From Lineus longissimus (taxonomy: Eukaryota; Nemertea; Pilidiophora; Heteronemertea; Lineidae): a DNA stretch of 64,000 nt. The translations under genes and the position numbers were made by a program. Where the stretch lies: contig NC_088322.1 of NCBI RefSeq assembly GCF_910592395.1, positions 10,783,431 through 10,847,430 of the forward strand, read 5' to 3'. The stretch's first letter is position 1. The number at the start of each line of letters is the position of its first letter. Under the pieces are notes generated by a model that worked only from the letters and a program-made list of their open reading frames with translations, searched no databases and had not been told where the DNA came from. Of the stretch, positions 13,416 through 24,900 are shown one piece after another.

Positions 13416-13572
13416 GCAAACCTTACGAAGAGCTACATGTACGAACGACTAAGTACGTAAATAATTTAATTATCGACGAAATATTTTGAAAATTTCCCCA
13501 ATTCCGAGTACAACTAATCATAAAAGACGATCTTCGAGTGTGGCGTATATGAATTCGTACAGGACGTGATGA
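13416..13572. mobile_element. Degraded copy of MITE-like family A
   Basis: It matches the element at 9030-9300 in order: ttacgaagagctac, acgaacgac(t/g)aagt, an atcgacga segment, ttttgaa.atttccc, gagtgt(g/c)tcg-like sequence and a ga(c)gtgatgacac end. It lacks a clear right terminus. Confidence 0.6.
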
Positions 13573-14055
13573 CACCACTGCCAGTGACACTGACCATTCA
13601 GATGGGCTTCAGGTAGTGGATAGCTCAGGACGGAATAAGTTAAGCCCTTTGAATCAATACCACAAATGGCATGTTTGTGAAGACAGCGACTTCTTATAGC
13701 ATGAGATTTGAATGTCCTATCCCCGGGGTCAAATGGGCGCTCTACTCAAAAAAATTGCCGCTCAAGGGTCTTTCAATACTATAGTAGTGCGGAGCGTGTA
13801 CTCCCACGAGTCTACTGAGGATGTCAGCAAAGCATTCAACTAAAGGATCGTGTAAAAATGCCGAAGAATTTCAGAAAAAAATCAGAAAATTATCTGACCT
13901 TCAGATTGTTGGATCAGATATTTCAAATCGGGCATCCAATTTGTTGTGTATGTGTCTCCCTCACACATGGATGCTCCAGATGATCGATTCTGATTGGCTC
14001 CAGCTTTTGTCGATAATATCGCCATCTTTAGGAATATTTTGACATTAAGATAAGA

Positions 14056-14412
14056 CAGGACAAACCAGTGACACGTTTTTGATTGTTCCTCTTGAGGAAC
14101 TGGTCTGTATTATTAATATTATTCTAGTGTATCCATATAATCGACAGCGAGAGAGACCATGACTTTTCAATAGGGAGAACAGAGAACGCGTCAATCTGTC
14201 TTTCAGCGTTCCCAAACAAAGTAAAGACTCAGAAACGGAAATTCTCCAATACGTCCTCCTCCAATCGCCGTCACAGAGGTCTTCCCTTCGCTAGTTGTTA
14301 TTGGTGATGACCTCTGCCGGCAATCCTGCATGCGCAAAGCAGTAATGTGGCAGCCAATCGGCACTTATCTTCAGCACGGGCTGCTGCCCATGAAAAACTA
14401 AATGGCGACTCG
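14056..14412. repeat. About 360-bp dispersed duplicate (copy 1)
   Basis: This is nearly identical to 16242-16615 in direct orientation, from caggacaaaccagtg to a tggcgactcg-like end. It lies just 3' of the SLC22 stop codon, while the second copy lies inside SLC22 intron 6. I see no terminal repeats, ORF or A-tail, so a locally transposed 3'-flank segment is as likely as a SINE-like element. Confidence 0.75.
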
Positions 14413-14560
14413 GCCATGCAGTGATAGCGCCCCTTCGGCAGAGGTTTTTACTTATCTTCATGATGCTATTTCAGAAGTTCAACGTTAAGAACCCAAAGAG
14501 CGCTATAGTCCTAAGTATATTCAAGTTTTAACGCACCACACCCGTTTGGGATTACTAACG

Positions 14561-17500
14561 TTACTTTTCAACACTCCGTGGTTGCTGCGAAAAGTCCATT
14601 TGAAAATAGTCGCGTTTGTAGTCCCTGTTGGTCTCTTTCGCAATTTTAACCAAGGCTTTATCAGTTTTATGCAATTTTCCTGCACTAGTAAATTTATTAT
14701 TGGTGTCCTTGAAGCTACACGCGCATGTGCAGCAATGGCGATTTCTCTTCGGCGGAAGTTCCTCAGAGAGGTCACGACCTCTCGTTTCTGGCAGTATGGC
14801 GGCAACCAATATAGCGGATAGCAGAGAGATCGATCCATAGACAACGAAAGGAAGAGACGTGTGGTAGACACTCTGCAAGATAAACCGGGGATATAAACAC
14901 ATTTCAACATTAAATCGCTTTTTTTCTGTTTTTTTCCCCCGAACTCCACATACCAGGTGAAGGGTTGAGAGCACACGGGATAGAAGTGCAATTTGAGAAA
15001 ATGAGTTGTTGTTGACAAGAGCAGATTTTTTTTACTTGAGAACAACTTGTGTTCTAAGACATTTACTCTGTCTTCTTGAGGAAGAAGGAAAAAAACACTA
15101 AACAAGAGCAAATCAACCCCAAGAATAATACGTACATGCACACTCACAATTATGCGTATGTCTAAATGTATTGTACATTACAGGCCAGTCAATTGTATAT
15201 ACTTATTCTAGTCCTTAGTTCAATTTAGGTATACGTTTCGTTTATCATTATATCTATAGACATATTACTTTGATAGACTTTATTTACGGATATCCAAGTA
15301 AATACATTTTCGCCTCGGTTTTCTCTTCTCTTGCATGGTTTCGATAGAACCATATTCGAGCACTAACAACCATGAAAAGAGCAAAGACACTAAAACTGCG
15401 GATTCGGTAATATCATCCTTACCAACATCCCAATGAACGGTGAGAAGATACAGCCAGCTATCCCAGAGGCAACGGAAACACCATAGGCGGTCGACCTGAA
15501 ACATACAAACGGAGGTATTGTTATGCACTGTTCACAGTAGTGTATCTTTTTAAAAACAACATCACATTTATTAGGTCATATCAAGCGATGGCGGCGTAAA
15601 CTTTAAAAATGTTACACATGAAGTCTCATTCTGAACGAAATTTTCATAAAAATTGTAAAAATACAATTCACCCGCGTGGGGGCTCGAACCCCAGACCCTC
15701 AGGTTAAAAGCCTGATGCTCTACCGACTGAGCTACACGGGCTACATACCTGTATTGGTGTGATGTTTTATTTTTGATAAAAAGAAAAGCAATCGATACCA
15801 GCAACAGGTGTGAATAACAAAACAAATCAATTGACCATTGATAACGACTCTATTCATTCTATTGTGTATTATAAGGAAACTCTTAGCACGGGCCACGTGA
15901 CTTAATTACCCAGAGTCGCCGACAGGAGTCTCTCCTGGTCAGAGTACGTCGAAACAGTTCATGCTTCTTTTTCCTTTTCCTCGTTGCTCTTCCTACTCAT
16001 ACCATCAATCATGTTCGTCAATAGAGGCAATGACCGTTAAAAGCTCAGAGAGTGCATAAAATTATATTTTGTTCTCCCGGACAATCTATCCAAGAATATA
16101 TCAAACTTCTACACCGGCTTGCGGAAAATGATATACATGTATGCGTCATTTACCTTAGTAGCGTTGGGTAGATCTCTGCAGAAAAACAGATTTGAACCAT
16201 ATGACAACTGCATAGCGCTGTTAGGTCAGCCAGCGCCAAACCAGGACAAACCAGTGTCACGTTTTAGGTTGTTCCTCTTGAGGAACTGGTTTGTATTATT
16301 AACAAACTGGTCTGTATTATTAATATCATTCTAGTGTATCCATATAATCGACAGCGAGAGAGACCATGACTTTTCAATAGGGAGAACAGAGAACGTGCCA
16401 ATCTGTCTTTCAGCGTTCCCAAACAAAGTGAAGACTCAGAAACGGAAACTCCCCACAACGTCCTCCTCCAATCGCCGTCACAGAGGTCTTCCCTTCGCTA
16501 GTTGTTATTGGTGATGACCTCTGCCGGCAATCCTGCTTGCGCAAAGCAGTAATGTGGCAGCCAATCGGCACTTATCTTCAGCACGGGTTGCTGCCCATGA
16601 AAAACTGGCGACTCGACTACAAACATCCCATTTGATAGGTGATATCAAGCGATGTGAGCAAATACACATAGATATAGCCTCTTTCAGTTCCAACTCGACC
16701 GAGATTTGACAGCCCGACGGCGTAAACTTTAAAAATGTTACACATGAATTCTCATTCTGAACGAAATTTTCATAAAAATTGTAAAAATACGAATCACCCG
16801 CGTGGGGGCTCGAACCCCAGACCCTCAGGTTAAAAGCCTGATGCTCTACCGACTGAGCTACACGGGCTACATACCTATATTGGTGTAATGTTTCAGTTTT
16901 GATAAAAAGAAAACCAATCGATACCAGCAACAGGTGTGAATAACAAAACAAATCAATTGACCATTGATAACGACTGTATTCATTCTATTGTGTATTATAA
17001 GGAAACTCTCAGCGAGCCAGGTGAGTGAGATTTAATTACCCAGAGTCGCCGACAGGAGTCTCTCCTGGTCAGAGTACATCGAAACAGTTTATGCTTCTTT
17101 TTCATTTTCCTCGTTGCTCTTCCTTCTCATACCATCAATCATGTTCGTCAATAGAGGCAATGACCGTTAAAAGCTCAGAGATTGAAGTGCATAAAATTAT
17201 ATTTTGTTCTCCCGGACAATCTATCCAAGAATATATCAAACTTCTACACCGGCTTGCGGAAACTGATATATGCGTCATTACCTTAGTAGCGTTGGGTAGA
17301 TCTCTGCAGAAAAACAGATTTGCACCATATGACAACTGCATAGCGCTGTTAGGCCAGCCAGCGCCACTGCCGCCAGTATTGCGTCACCATTTGGACCTTC
17401 ACCCACACCAACGATATTTAATGCAGTGATAGCTATGTTTGATAGCGTAGAGAGTGTCACATTTGCCAAGAACGACCTCTTTCGACCAAGTCTGAAAAAC

Positions 17501-19806
17501 CAAAAAGCTATCGTATGAGTGTACATGTACCCGTACATGTTCATCAAATTGTAGGCCTTGTCTAATTCAAAAAGTGTCCTTATTATAGCGGACGTTCGTG
17601 ACGCCAGTATTGCGTCACCATTTGGACCTTCACCCACACCAACGATATTTAATGCAGTGATAGCTATGTTTGATAGCGTAGAGAGTGTCACATTTGCCAA
17701 GAACGACCTCTTTCGACCAAGTCTGAAAAACCCGAAAAAGCTATCGTATGAGTGTACATGTACCCGTACATGTTCATCAAATTGTAGGCGCTGTCTAATT
17801 CAAAAAGTGTCCTTATTATATCGGACGTTCGTGATTTGCAAATAAGATTGAAGTAGTACATTGTTCTTATGATATGTTTATTATGTAAAATTTAATCATG
17901 TTAATATGGAAAATTGATTTATATGACCTCACCTGTTTACTAAATATATAGTTGTAGATTTTGCTATAAGTGATGCGGCACCGACGGCTATGATTTTCAA
18001 GGCAAGGGCGACGTTAAAGTCAATGATTACTTCAACCGTGCCGAATGTTGTTACATAAGAAGCAAACCTGGAATGAAAAACAAGAATGAAAGTAATAGAA
18101 ATCATCGCATCATCGAATCCACCGGGACACATAACCTTATTGAAATAGCGACACATTTAACCCGGGATGCATAGAACCCTCTTTATTTTCCGCCACACAG
18201 AACTTGGGATCATCCAGAGACGGTGACTGATTATAGAACTTACCACGTGTAACAAATGACAAGTGTTCTCGAGCCAAATTCTCTAGTAGCGAATAGATCC
18301 AAGACTGTGTAGGCACCATGCTTTCTACGTTCCTTCATGTTTGATTCAGACAGATGTGTTAGTGTTGTCACGTTTGGACACGGCCTCCGGTTGAATTTCG
18401 CTATCTTCTTAACCACAATTTCTGCCTCGTCGATTCTGTTTTTCTGCAAGAGCCATCTTGGACTCTCCGGTAGAAATCTAAAAATATTAAAAGAACCCAT
18501 GACACTTATCTACAAACTATTGCTCAGTGCACACGATACGATACTGCATCACTTAATGATAATCCGACATCGTTAAGTTTGGCTAAGTGTTTGCGCTTCT
18601 TTGTTTCCTCAAAAGAAATGTGTTGTCAGGATGTTGGCATATGTTCATGTACGTACAAAAATAGCAGAGGAACTGCAGGTACCAAGAGCAGTCCCGTGGC
18701 ATACGCCCTATGTCTCCAGTCCTCAAGAAGAAACGACACCACGGCAGTCATGAAGAATGCCAACGAAAATCCAAGTCTATGAGTAATGACAACACGGCTT
18801 TTTGTCCCCATGTTTTCGATTGCGAGGACACCTGCGGGCACGAGGCAACAACCTGGAAACAAAAGTCGGTAGATATTAACAGCGAAGTCGACAGGCAGAC
18901 ACCGAAAATCGGGGAGATTTCAGACACTTGTTAACAAAGGTAACTGGCATAATGAGACTTGATACTTGGGGCAATGTTACAGCTTACCAGTCGCGAATCC
19001 CGTGGCGATTCTCAGCACCAGGTACATAAACCATGACACAGACACGCCAGTAAATGTCTGGAAGAGCATCATCAGGGGCCAACTAATGAGAGTCACCTTC
19101 CGCCTGCCTAAGAAGTCCGATGAACACCCTCCTGTTAATGCTCCAAGCAGTAGTCCAGCGAAATATAATGTGCTTATGTCCCGGGTGATGTGCTGCTTGT
19201 CGCAAATGAGATTCCACTGGAAGTTAAATTTGTGGAGATAGAATTGTTTTGGTCCGCCAGGGCACGACCGCCGTTTTGGCCTACTTTTTAGATTTTTTCA
19301 TAAACCTGCATTTTTGGTCTTATCTTAAATCAAAGGTACAAATGTATATACTATTTTCAGTGTAATCAAGTTCCTAGTTTTGGCTCATATTAAAACTTAC
19401 AAAATGCGAGTCATACTAGTTGTCAACATTTCAGGTTTGAAGCACGTACCTCGGTCACTATCGAAGAGAGACTGTTTTCAAATGTGATATTTTCGCAATG
19501 GATTCCTTCAGGAGGACACCAACTCGTATTGCCGTTCGCTGTAAAATTGTAGTTCGTTATATCATCGCCTTGGGCGCTGCACGACCATTTCCACCCAGGT
19601 ACTTCCGTTGCCGTGATGGCTGCCAAAAATGTCAAGCCAATCGAACAATCGATGATTAAATAGATGAGATAAAGAAGCATTTGCCAAATTCCAAAATTTC
19701 CGGTTTTCTCCAGAATGTCTTCGAACGAGGGGACAAGTTTGAATCGCACGGCGGTTCGTACCTTGCCATCGAGCGACCCGAGAATATTCTGTTTTGGTAC
19801 CGCCAT
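14561..19806 (-). CDS. SLC22-family organic ion transporter (8 exons, 581 aa)
   Basis: This is a major-facilitator transporter predicted to move organic cations, anions or zwitterions across the plasma membrane; the substrate is unknown. Coding exons on the minus strand are 19450-19806, 18988-19216, 18657-18852, 18244-18477, 17933-18067, 17282-17491, 15423-15495 and 14561-14872. Together they total 1746 nt and close in frame with a stop. Family landmarks appear in order: FEDILEKTGNFGIWQ at the N terminus; a large first extracellular loop with NFT, NTS and NIT glycosylation sequons; IVTEWNLICDK spanning the exon 1/2 join; GRRKVTLIS; FLPESPRWLLQKNR; NRLGRKRSF; FSAEIYPTLLRSTAYG; LPETRGRDLSEELPPKR. 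The length is typical of SLC22. The C-terminal tail of about 85 residues is Cys- and Lys-rich. The gene is divergent from Wnt6. Intron 5 and intron 6 both carry duplicated exon 6 fragments, but one complete exon 6 remains. Confidence 0.92.
15669..15741 (-). tRNA. tRNA-Lys (anticodon UUU), copy 1
   Basis: The 73-nt minus-strand gene folds as a cloverleaf. The acceptor stem is GCCCGTG/CGCGGGT with two G-U pairs and discriminator G. The D arm is GCTC/GAGC, the anticodon stem TCAGG/CCTGA with loop CTTTTAA, and the T arm TGGGG/CCCCA with loop TTCGAGC. There is no intron and no encoded CCA. Internal A-box and B-box sequences are intact, and a run of five T follows about 8 nt downstream as a pol III terminator. 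It sits in SLC22 intron 6 on the same strand. Confidence 0.93.
16154..16237 (-). pseudogene. SLC22 exon 6 3'-end fragment (duplicate)
   Basis: This is a duplicate of 17282-17365, the 3' part of SLC22 exon 6 (coding near GLTALCSCHMVQICFSAEIYPTLLR in the true exon). It carries substitutions and no upstream acceptor or 5' half, because the duplication breaks at 16241. It is not needed for the reconstructed open frame. Confidence 0.75.
16242..16615. repeat. About 370-bp dispersed duplicate (copy 2)
   Basis: This is the direct-orientation counterpart of 14056-14412. It has a short internal expansion near 16285-16320, where aactggt(t/c)tgtattattaa is repeated. It lies exactly between the two tandem tRNA-bearing segments. 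Confidence 0.75.
16637..17367. repeat. Tandem segmental duplicate in SLC22 intron 6, copy 2
   Basis: This is the counterpart of 15574-16241. It is contiguous with the complete SLC22 exon 6 (17282-17491), so it is the probable source copy. Confidence 0.85.
16795..16867 (-). tRNA. tRNA-Lys (anticodon UUU), copy 2
   Basis: The 73-nt sequence is identical to the gene at 15669-15741, with the same cloverleaf, internal promoter boxes and a downstream T run. Its flanks differ at several bases while the tRNA itself does not, which suggests either recent duplication or constraint on the gene. Confidence 0.93.
17371..17834. repeat. Two-copy tandem repeat, period about 231-233 bp
   Basis: Units 17371-17601 and 17602-17834 are nearly identical, with a 2-bp indel and a few substitutions. 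Each carries the 5' part of SLC22 exon 6 with its 3' splice acceptor and adjoining intron 5 sequence. Confidence 0.9.
17602..17722 (-). pseudogene. Partial upstream copy of SLC22 exon 6
   Basis: It encodes the same N-terminal portion as exon 6 (LGRKRSFLANVTLSTL... to GDAILA) behind an equivalent acceptor at 17723-17724. It then runs into intron-like sequence without the second half of the exon or a convincing donor. If spliced in, it would break the transporter. It is most likely skipped, or possibly an assembly duplicate. Confidence 0.75.
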
Positions 19807-21982
19807 TTTGGAAAATGCACCTCACGTCTGCCGAGATACAGTCATCAAATTTTAATCCATCAAATTGTCCGATATTTCAATGAATTAAGATCCAAGGCAA
19901 TCCGCAGGTTTGAGAAGCTGACCAAACTAGGCCATTCCTGTCGTCTTCAACAATCCATGCCAATCCCCTACATGTCTAATTCCATCCACGAATACAACAA
20001 CCAGCACTTCATACGTCTTTAATACTTCCAACTACATGTACCACATTTAACAAGACGAAATCTAATTGACTCAGTGTCCACAACTCCGGTAAAACCTACA
20101 ACGTACACGCGTCCTTGTTAAGAATACCAATGCTTAGACCATGCGTCTTACTCTTAATGCCATTGCCCTTCACTTAGACATAAGCATATGAACTAATTTT
20201 GATATCATCGGGCTGTTCGATGACCTTGTACAACAGTGTCGCAACTGCCTTATCGTGATATCGCGTAATAGTTAACGCAATACCACAATATGTTAGACAT
20301 TTATATATCACAGCAAGGCAAATATTACATGATACATTTTACCTTGTCAATCAAATACCAGACGCATTATTATCTGCCTGACGGGGCAGATGGAGCACGC
20401 ATCGGATGGGCCAATAAAGACGACTGCACCACAGGAAATTATAGCAAATACATGTATGTTGTTTTCATGAATTAAGCCGGCTGAGAGTCAACCAATTTCC
20501 ATCAATACGGCCATTTTATTATGCTCTTTGAACGGTCCATTTCATATATCGCTACGCCGTTGCGACCTGGTTCGACGATGTGCATGTCTACAGGAGTTGT
20601 TTGGGCATAATTTCCAGTCCCAGTCGCGTCGACTCACATTTTGGCCACCAAGGTTTATGCCTATCATCATTATATACCCCAGCTATATTTAAAGGGTCTA
20701 TTAGACCATGAGGTTCAGGATGGTGGGCCAAGAAATGTCGCCTTTAATCCTCGTCTGCAGACTGCGACATTGCAATAACTTGACAGGCCAGCAAGCGCGG
20801 ATCTGACCGACCAATGTCGTCATCATTTTTGGAATTTCTCGAAAGCGAATGATATTTATGAGTACTTTGTAATCATTTGTATCTGTCCTATTATCGTTGA
20901 TCCTAAACGCCACCGGGGGAATATGTGGCCAGCGGGATATAAGACTGATGGCCTCAGGACTCACAAAGTGAGTCATAGTCGTCGGGGCATAAGATCAACT
21001 GGAGATTATTTCCCGGGAAAGGTGATTTCGAATACCGGTAGGCCACGCCGCGATTTTCGGGGGTACAGCCAATCAGCCAAAGATGAGATTTCTGTGTACA
21101 AAGGCTAGGAAAGAATGACACGTGACAAGCATTCATGATATTATTTTTTTCAGTCTGACTTGTGAAACGAGTGATAGCGATTCCAATCAAAAATAATTCT
21201 AATGTCCCATGGAGCAGTCACTGATAATTCTCTCTAAAATTTATATTCAATCTGCAGGAAATAAGTTTTTTTCTTAAAAGTTTCTCGGATCGCAAAAATA
21301 GTGAGTCGCGAATATTGGGCGGTTTATCGATTTCGTTTCATGGTGTAAACTTATGTCTTTGACGAACGGATGTAATATTAAGCGCCCTGTGTAATTTGTC
21401 TTTCGGACGAAGATCTAGGACTACCGCAGATATCTATCATAAAACGAAACCAGACCCACAGCGACTTAACAGCCAGGAAAAGCAGTTATAAAAACACAAC
21501 GCAGTTTAGACGTTTTATTGCCTCTGTCATTGTACAGCGGCGTTTCTCACTCTGTTGGGAAATTCTTTATGTCGTACAACAAAGGCTAGCGGCCGACAGG
21601 GAATCTACCTTGTGCAATTCGGATGGACGCTAACCGGCGCTGAAAGTGAGAGATCTCAAGTTCTGGCAATCGAAAGATACATTAATTTTGACTCCGGATA
21701 TAATTACCGGGGTCTGGGACTGATGAACGGGCTTATCGATGTGATACGGAGTTTCAATTTTAACGGCCGCTGTTCCGAACTAGACTGATAGAGGATGTCA
21801 CATCAGAGGGATTTCTGAGAAATTTTCTGAGGACACTCGATTGATTTGAATCGCCGTAGAGGAGGATGTGACCAGTTTTTCATTTTAAGCATGCATCATC
21901 ATGATTAGTTGAGGTGACTTAATCCGTGAGTTTTTCGTGCAAACCTTCTCATGCTATCGAAAAATGCACCAGACTATTGGAC
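19807..21982. other. Divergent intergenic region, SLC22 / Wnt6
   Basis: No coding exon was found. Both promoters should lie here because the two genes are transcribed away from each other. A TATA-like string for Wnt6 is listed separately. I see no clear TATA for SLC22. Confidence 0.5.
21487..21494 (+). promoter_or_regulatory. Candidate TATA box for Wnt6
   Basis: The string tataaaaa lies 496 bp upstream of the Wnt6 start codon. It would place a transcription start near 21517 and a 5' UTR of about 465 nt. The UTR would contain upstream ATGs, so this is only a candidate. Confidence 0.35.
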
Positions 21983-24900
21983 ATGACAGCGCAAGGGATA
22001 CTGGTCGGGCTTGTCTTCTACTTGATGTTCCCCGCGAATATCATAGGTTTGTGGTGGTGAGTGATTTTTAATATTACATGTACGACCGGAGTATTATGAC
22101 CTGTACCCGATAGTTCAAAACAAGTACAGACATCAACTTGATGCTAACTTTAATTTGTCGTTATCTCCTTCAGCTAAATAACTTTAGTAGGCCTAAGTAA
22201 GTATGTGAAGGCAACTGGTTATTCAACATGATCAATTAATCACTACTCTGCGTCCATGGGGTACGTTTCCTCCGAATTTCCTGCGATAATATTCTGTCTT
22301 CAGTTTCACCACTGTTGACGGTGTCTTCCTCAGCACTAATAGTTCAACTCCAATCTCGTGAATACTTGTATAGCTAGTATAAACTGTGTTGACCGTGTGA
22401 GGCGGTTGAGAGACGCTGTGCGAAAGCCTTTTTGACCTGTCTACATCTAACAGACATGATATATGCGCCTCAAAAGGCTGAAACAGCAGGTGGACTTTGT
22501 TTTGAACGTTAAATGTTTCTAGGTTGATTCCACAATGAATATTTCAATTTTGTTTTAGAATACGTATATTACGTTGTGTGTATTTCTTGACGAATGTGGT
22601 TATCTCATTTACAAAAAGTATGTTCAGCAGTTCTAAATTTCCAATGAAATATCTTTTTCACGCCAAGTTATCGTCGTCTCAGTATCAAAACAACATGGAC
22701 ATCCAGATACTAAAGTATTTAGATAGACCTAAGTTTGGTATGACAAGACTGAATTCCTTGACTTAGCCCTCAGTCTGTGATACCGCGATGTTCTGTGATA
22801 TGTTCAATGGGTTACGCCAAATATCCGTCGAGGAGAGAAAGGGTATTTTCATAGGAAAATATTTGGGACAGTTAGTCGGGGCCCGAAGCTATCAGTGTCG
22901 CGATATAGTTATAAGCATTTCTAGTCTAAACAATAAATGTATGAACGAATTGTCTTCAACAATGTGATGTCGAAAAGAAAAGGACAAGTACAACGGTTTG
23001 TTGGAGTTCATGTAGACGTCGGAGTGCTAACCATAGTGTACTAACTTGAGTACCGAGAAGATGTAAACGGCCGGGCCTCTTTTTGTTTGCGATTTGAGAA
23101 AACCTTTAGTACTAAAAGTTAAATGTTCGCGATTTTTTCATTTTGGCGCTTTACGAAACATTTGGCGAAGTTTTTGTTCAACTCAAAGTTAATCTACTCT
23201 CATTTTGATGATATCCATATTTTTGTCCCCATTTAACTTTTTGCACCTAAAGCATTTTTTCGATGGGGTGACGTGATACGATCTACATGCCAAGTTGAAC
23301 AAAAAATAAACAATTTCACGAAGGCCGGGTTGGGTCTGAAGGCGGCTTTTAACCAAGCATAACTTAATCCCAAATGTTGTTACAGCTAAGACATTTTATC
23401 ACACACGTTGAGTCTTCCAACTATATATTTGGCAAGACGAGAGGCATGGGAGGGAAAGTAGAAGATATTTAGGCGAAAGATTACACGAATGTAGGTAAAA
23501 AGCGTTTTATGGAACCAGTCCCTGAACTCGTAGAATGGCTTTGAGATTCTTAGTTTCAGTCTCCGCCAATAGTCCTTTAGCGCCTTTTACAATCCTCTTG
23601 ATCAGCAGACCAATTATGAGATTTGATACATGGATTACTATCACAACTAAAAACAACAGCCTGGTGCCAATAGGCATACCTTTAACTTGAGAATTAGCGT
23701 TTCTCAGATCTATTCAACCCAATAAATGTCGTTATACAATAATTGACTCCAATTCTAACGGACAATATTGATTTTTAGTGTTTCTTTTAGTCGAGTTTTC
23801 CCGAATAGATCAAAAGGGCCGCAAACTGTCTTGTTTTAGCTAGGAATAGTCTTACTATTGCGCAATATACTATGTACATGAACAGCGATACGGAAACGTA
23901 ATACGGGTGGGAATTCTGAGCTTGCCGAAAGTTGCTATTACGACCAAGCTCACGCGAACAACTTACGGTCAGACAATCTTGCAATCCCTGTACAAACGCT
24001 CACCTTCCCAAACGGTGCAGTAAGGGCGCAACTTCTAATCATGCAAAGGCCAACTGGTCAGATGAGTTGAATTGAATGAATTTTATGGCTGCAATAAAAT
24101 TACCATTTGTAAGAACGTAAAGGGCGAGGGGTTGTGTTGCTGCAATTTGTTCAAGCCGGTTGACGATAATTGTTACCCATAACTGTCTCCGTTTCTATAT
24201 TTACACAGACCTCTCATAAAAATGGCTTAGCAGATTGTCTGGTGTGCCGCTGTACGTCGAGGCTTGTTTTAGGCGTTATCATCGCGTACAGGGTGTCCCA
24301 AAACACTTTTCTTCTGAATAAGGATTTTGAGTTCAAATTGCTCATTATTAGGGAAGTTGTGATCAGTGACTTCTCACAGATCCTTAAGGGTAAATGGATG
24401 GACATGTACACAAAGTTTTATCCGTATGCGTAGAAGGATCCTTGATAAGTCGCTGTTCTCAACCTCCCTATCATGCCACAAGTGCATAACGGAACAGCTC
24501 CGTGGCCAATATAGGTGTTAAGAAAACTAGAAAGCAATAGGAACCCAAAGAAATTGACTCCAAATTGTGAGAAAATGACAACGTAATAAAATCCACACCG
24601 GTCCTACCTGTTCGCCCCCAAATTTTTCAATTTTGCGAAACGAAGTGGTAGACAAATATTATGTGGTACCCATTAAAGAAAGCTCGAACAAACGAAATAC
24701 CCCCAACGGACTCCATCTCGTAAATAATAATAATAATACACTACAGGTAATCAAAAGGCAATATGATGCAATTTTTACCGGTTTGTTTACATCTTTAAAC
24801 ACTGCGAAAGACATATATAATCCAACAGGTAAACACTTTTTTAACCAAAGCTCTGACAATATGCCAAAATCCGCATCAAATTGATGCATCAGTCTGTGAG

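Larger units (their letters stand above)
11106..14055. other. Intergenic: upstream of neurexin, downstream of SLC22
   Basis: No coding exon is supported. A purine-only-like tract rich in gaa repeats lies at about 12374-12424. A degraded family A inverted-repeat element lies at 13416-13572. The first part is presumably the neurexin 5' UTR and promoter. Confidence 0.45.
15574..16241. repeat. Tandem segmental duplicate in SLC22 intron 6, copy 1
   Basis: It aligns in direct orientation to 16637-17367. Both contain a tRNA-Lys gene, an about 300-bp shared 3' stretch and the 3' end of SLC22 exon 6. Copy 1 lacks about 70 bp present near the start of copy 2 (around 16655-16725). It ends abruptly where the dispersed 16242-16615 block begins. 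Confidence 0.85.

Noticed and set aside
14056-16615. Calling the 14056/16242 repeat a SINE
   Set aside because: No A/B-box head, tail or target duplication could be shown; it could equally be a displaced gene-flank copy.
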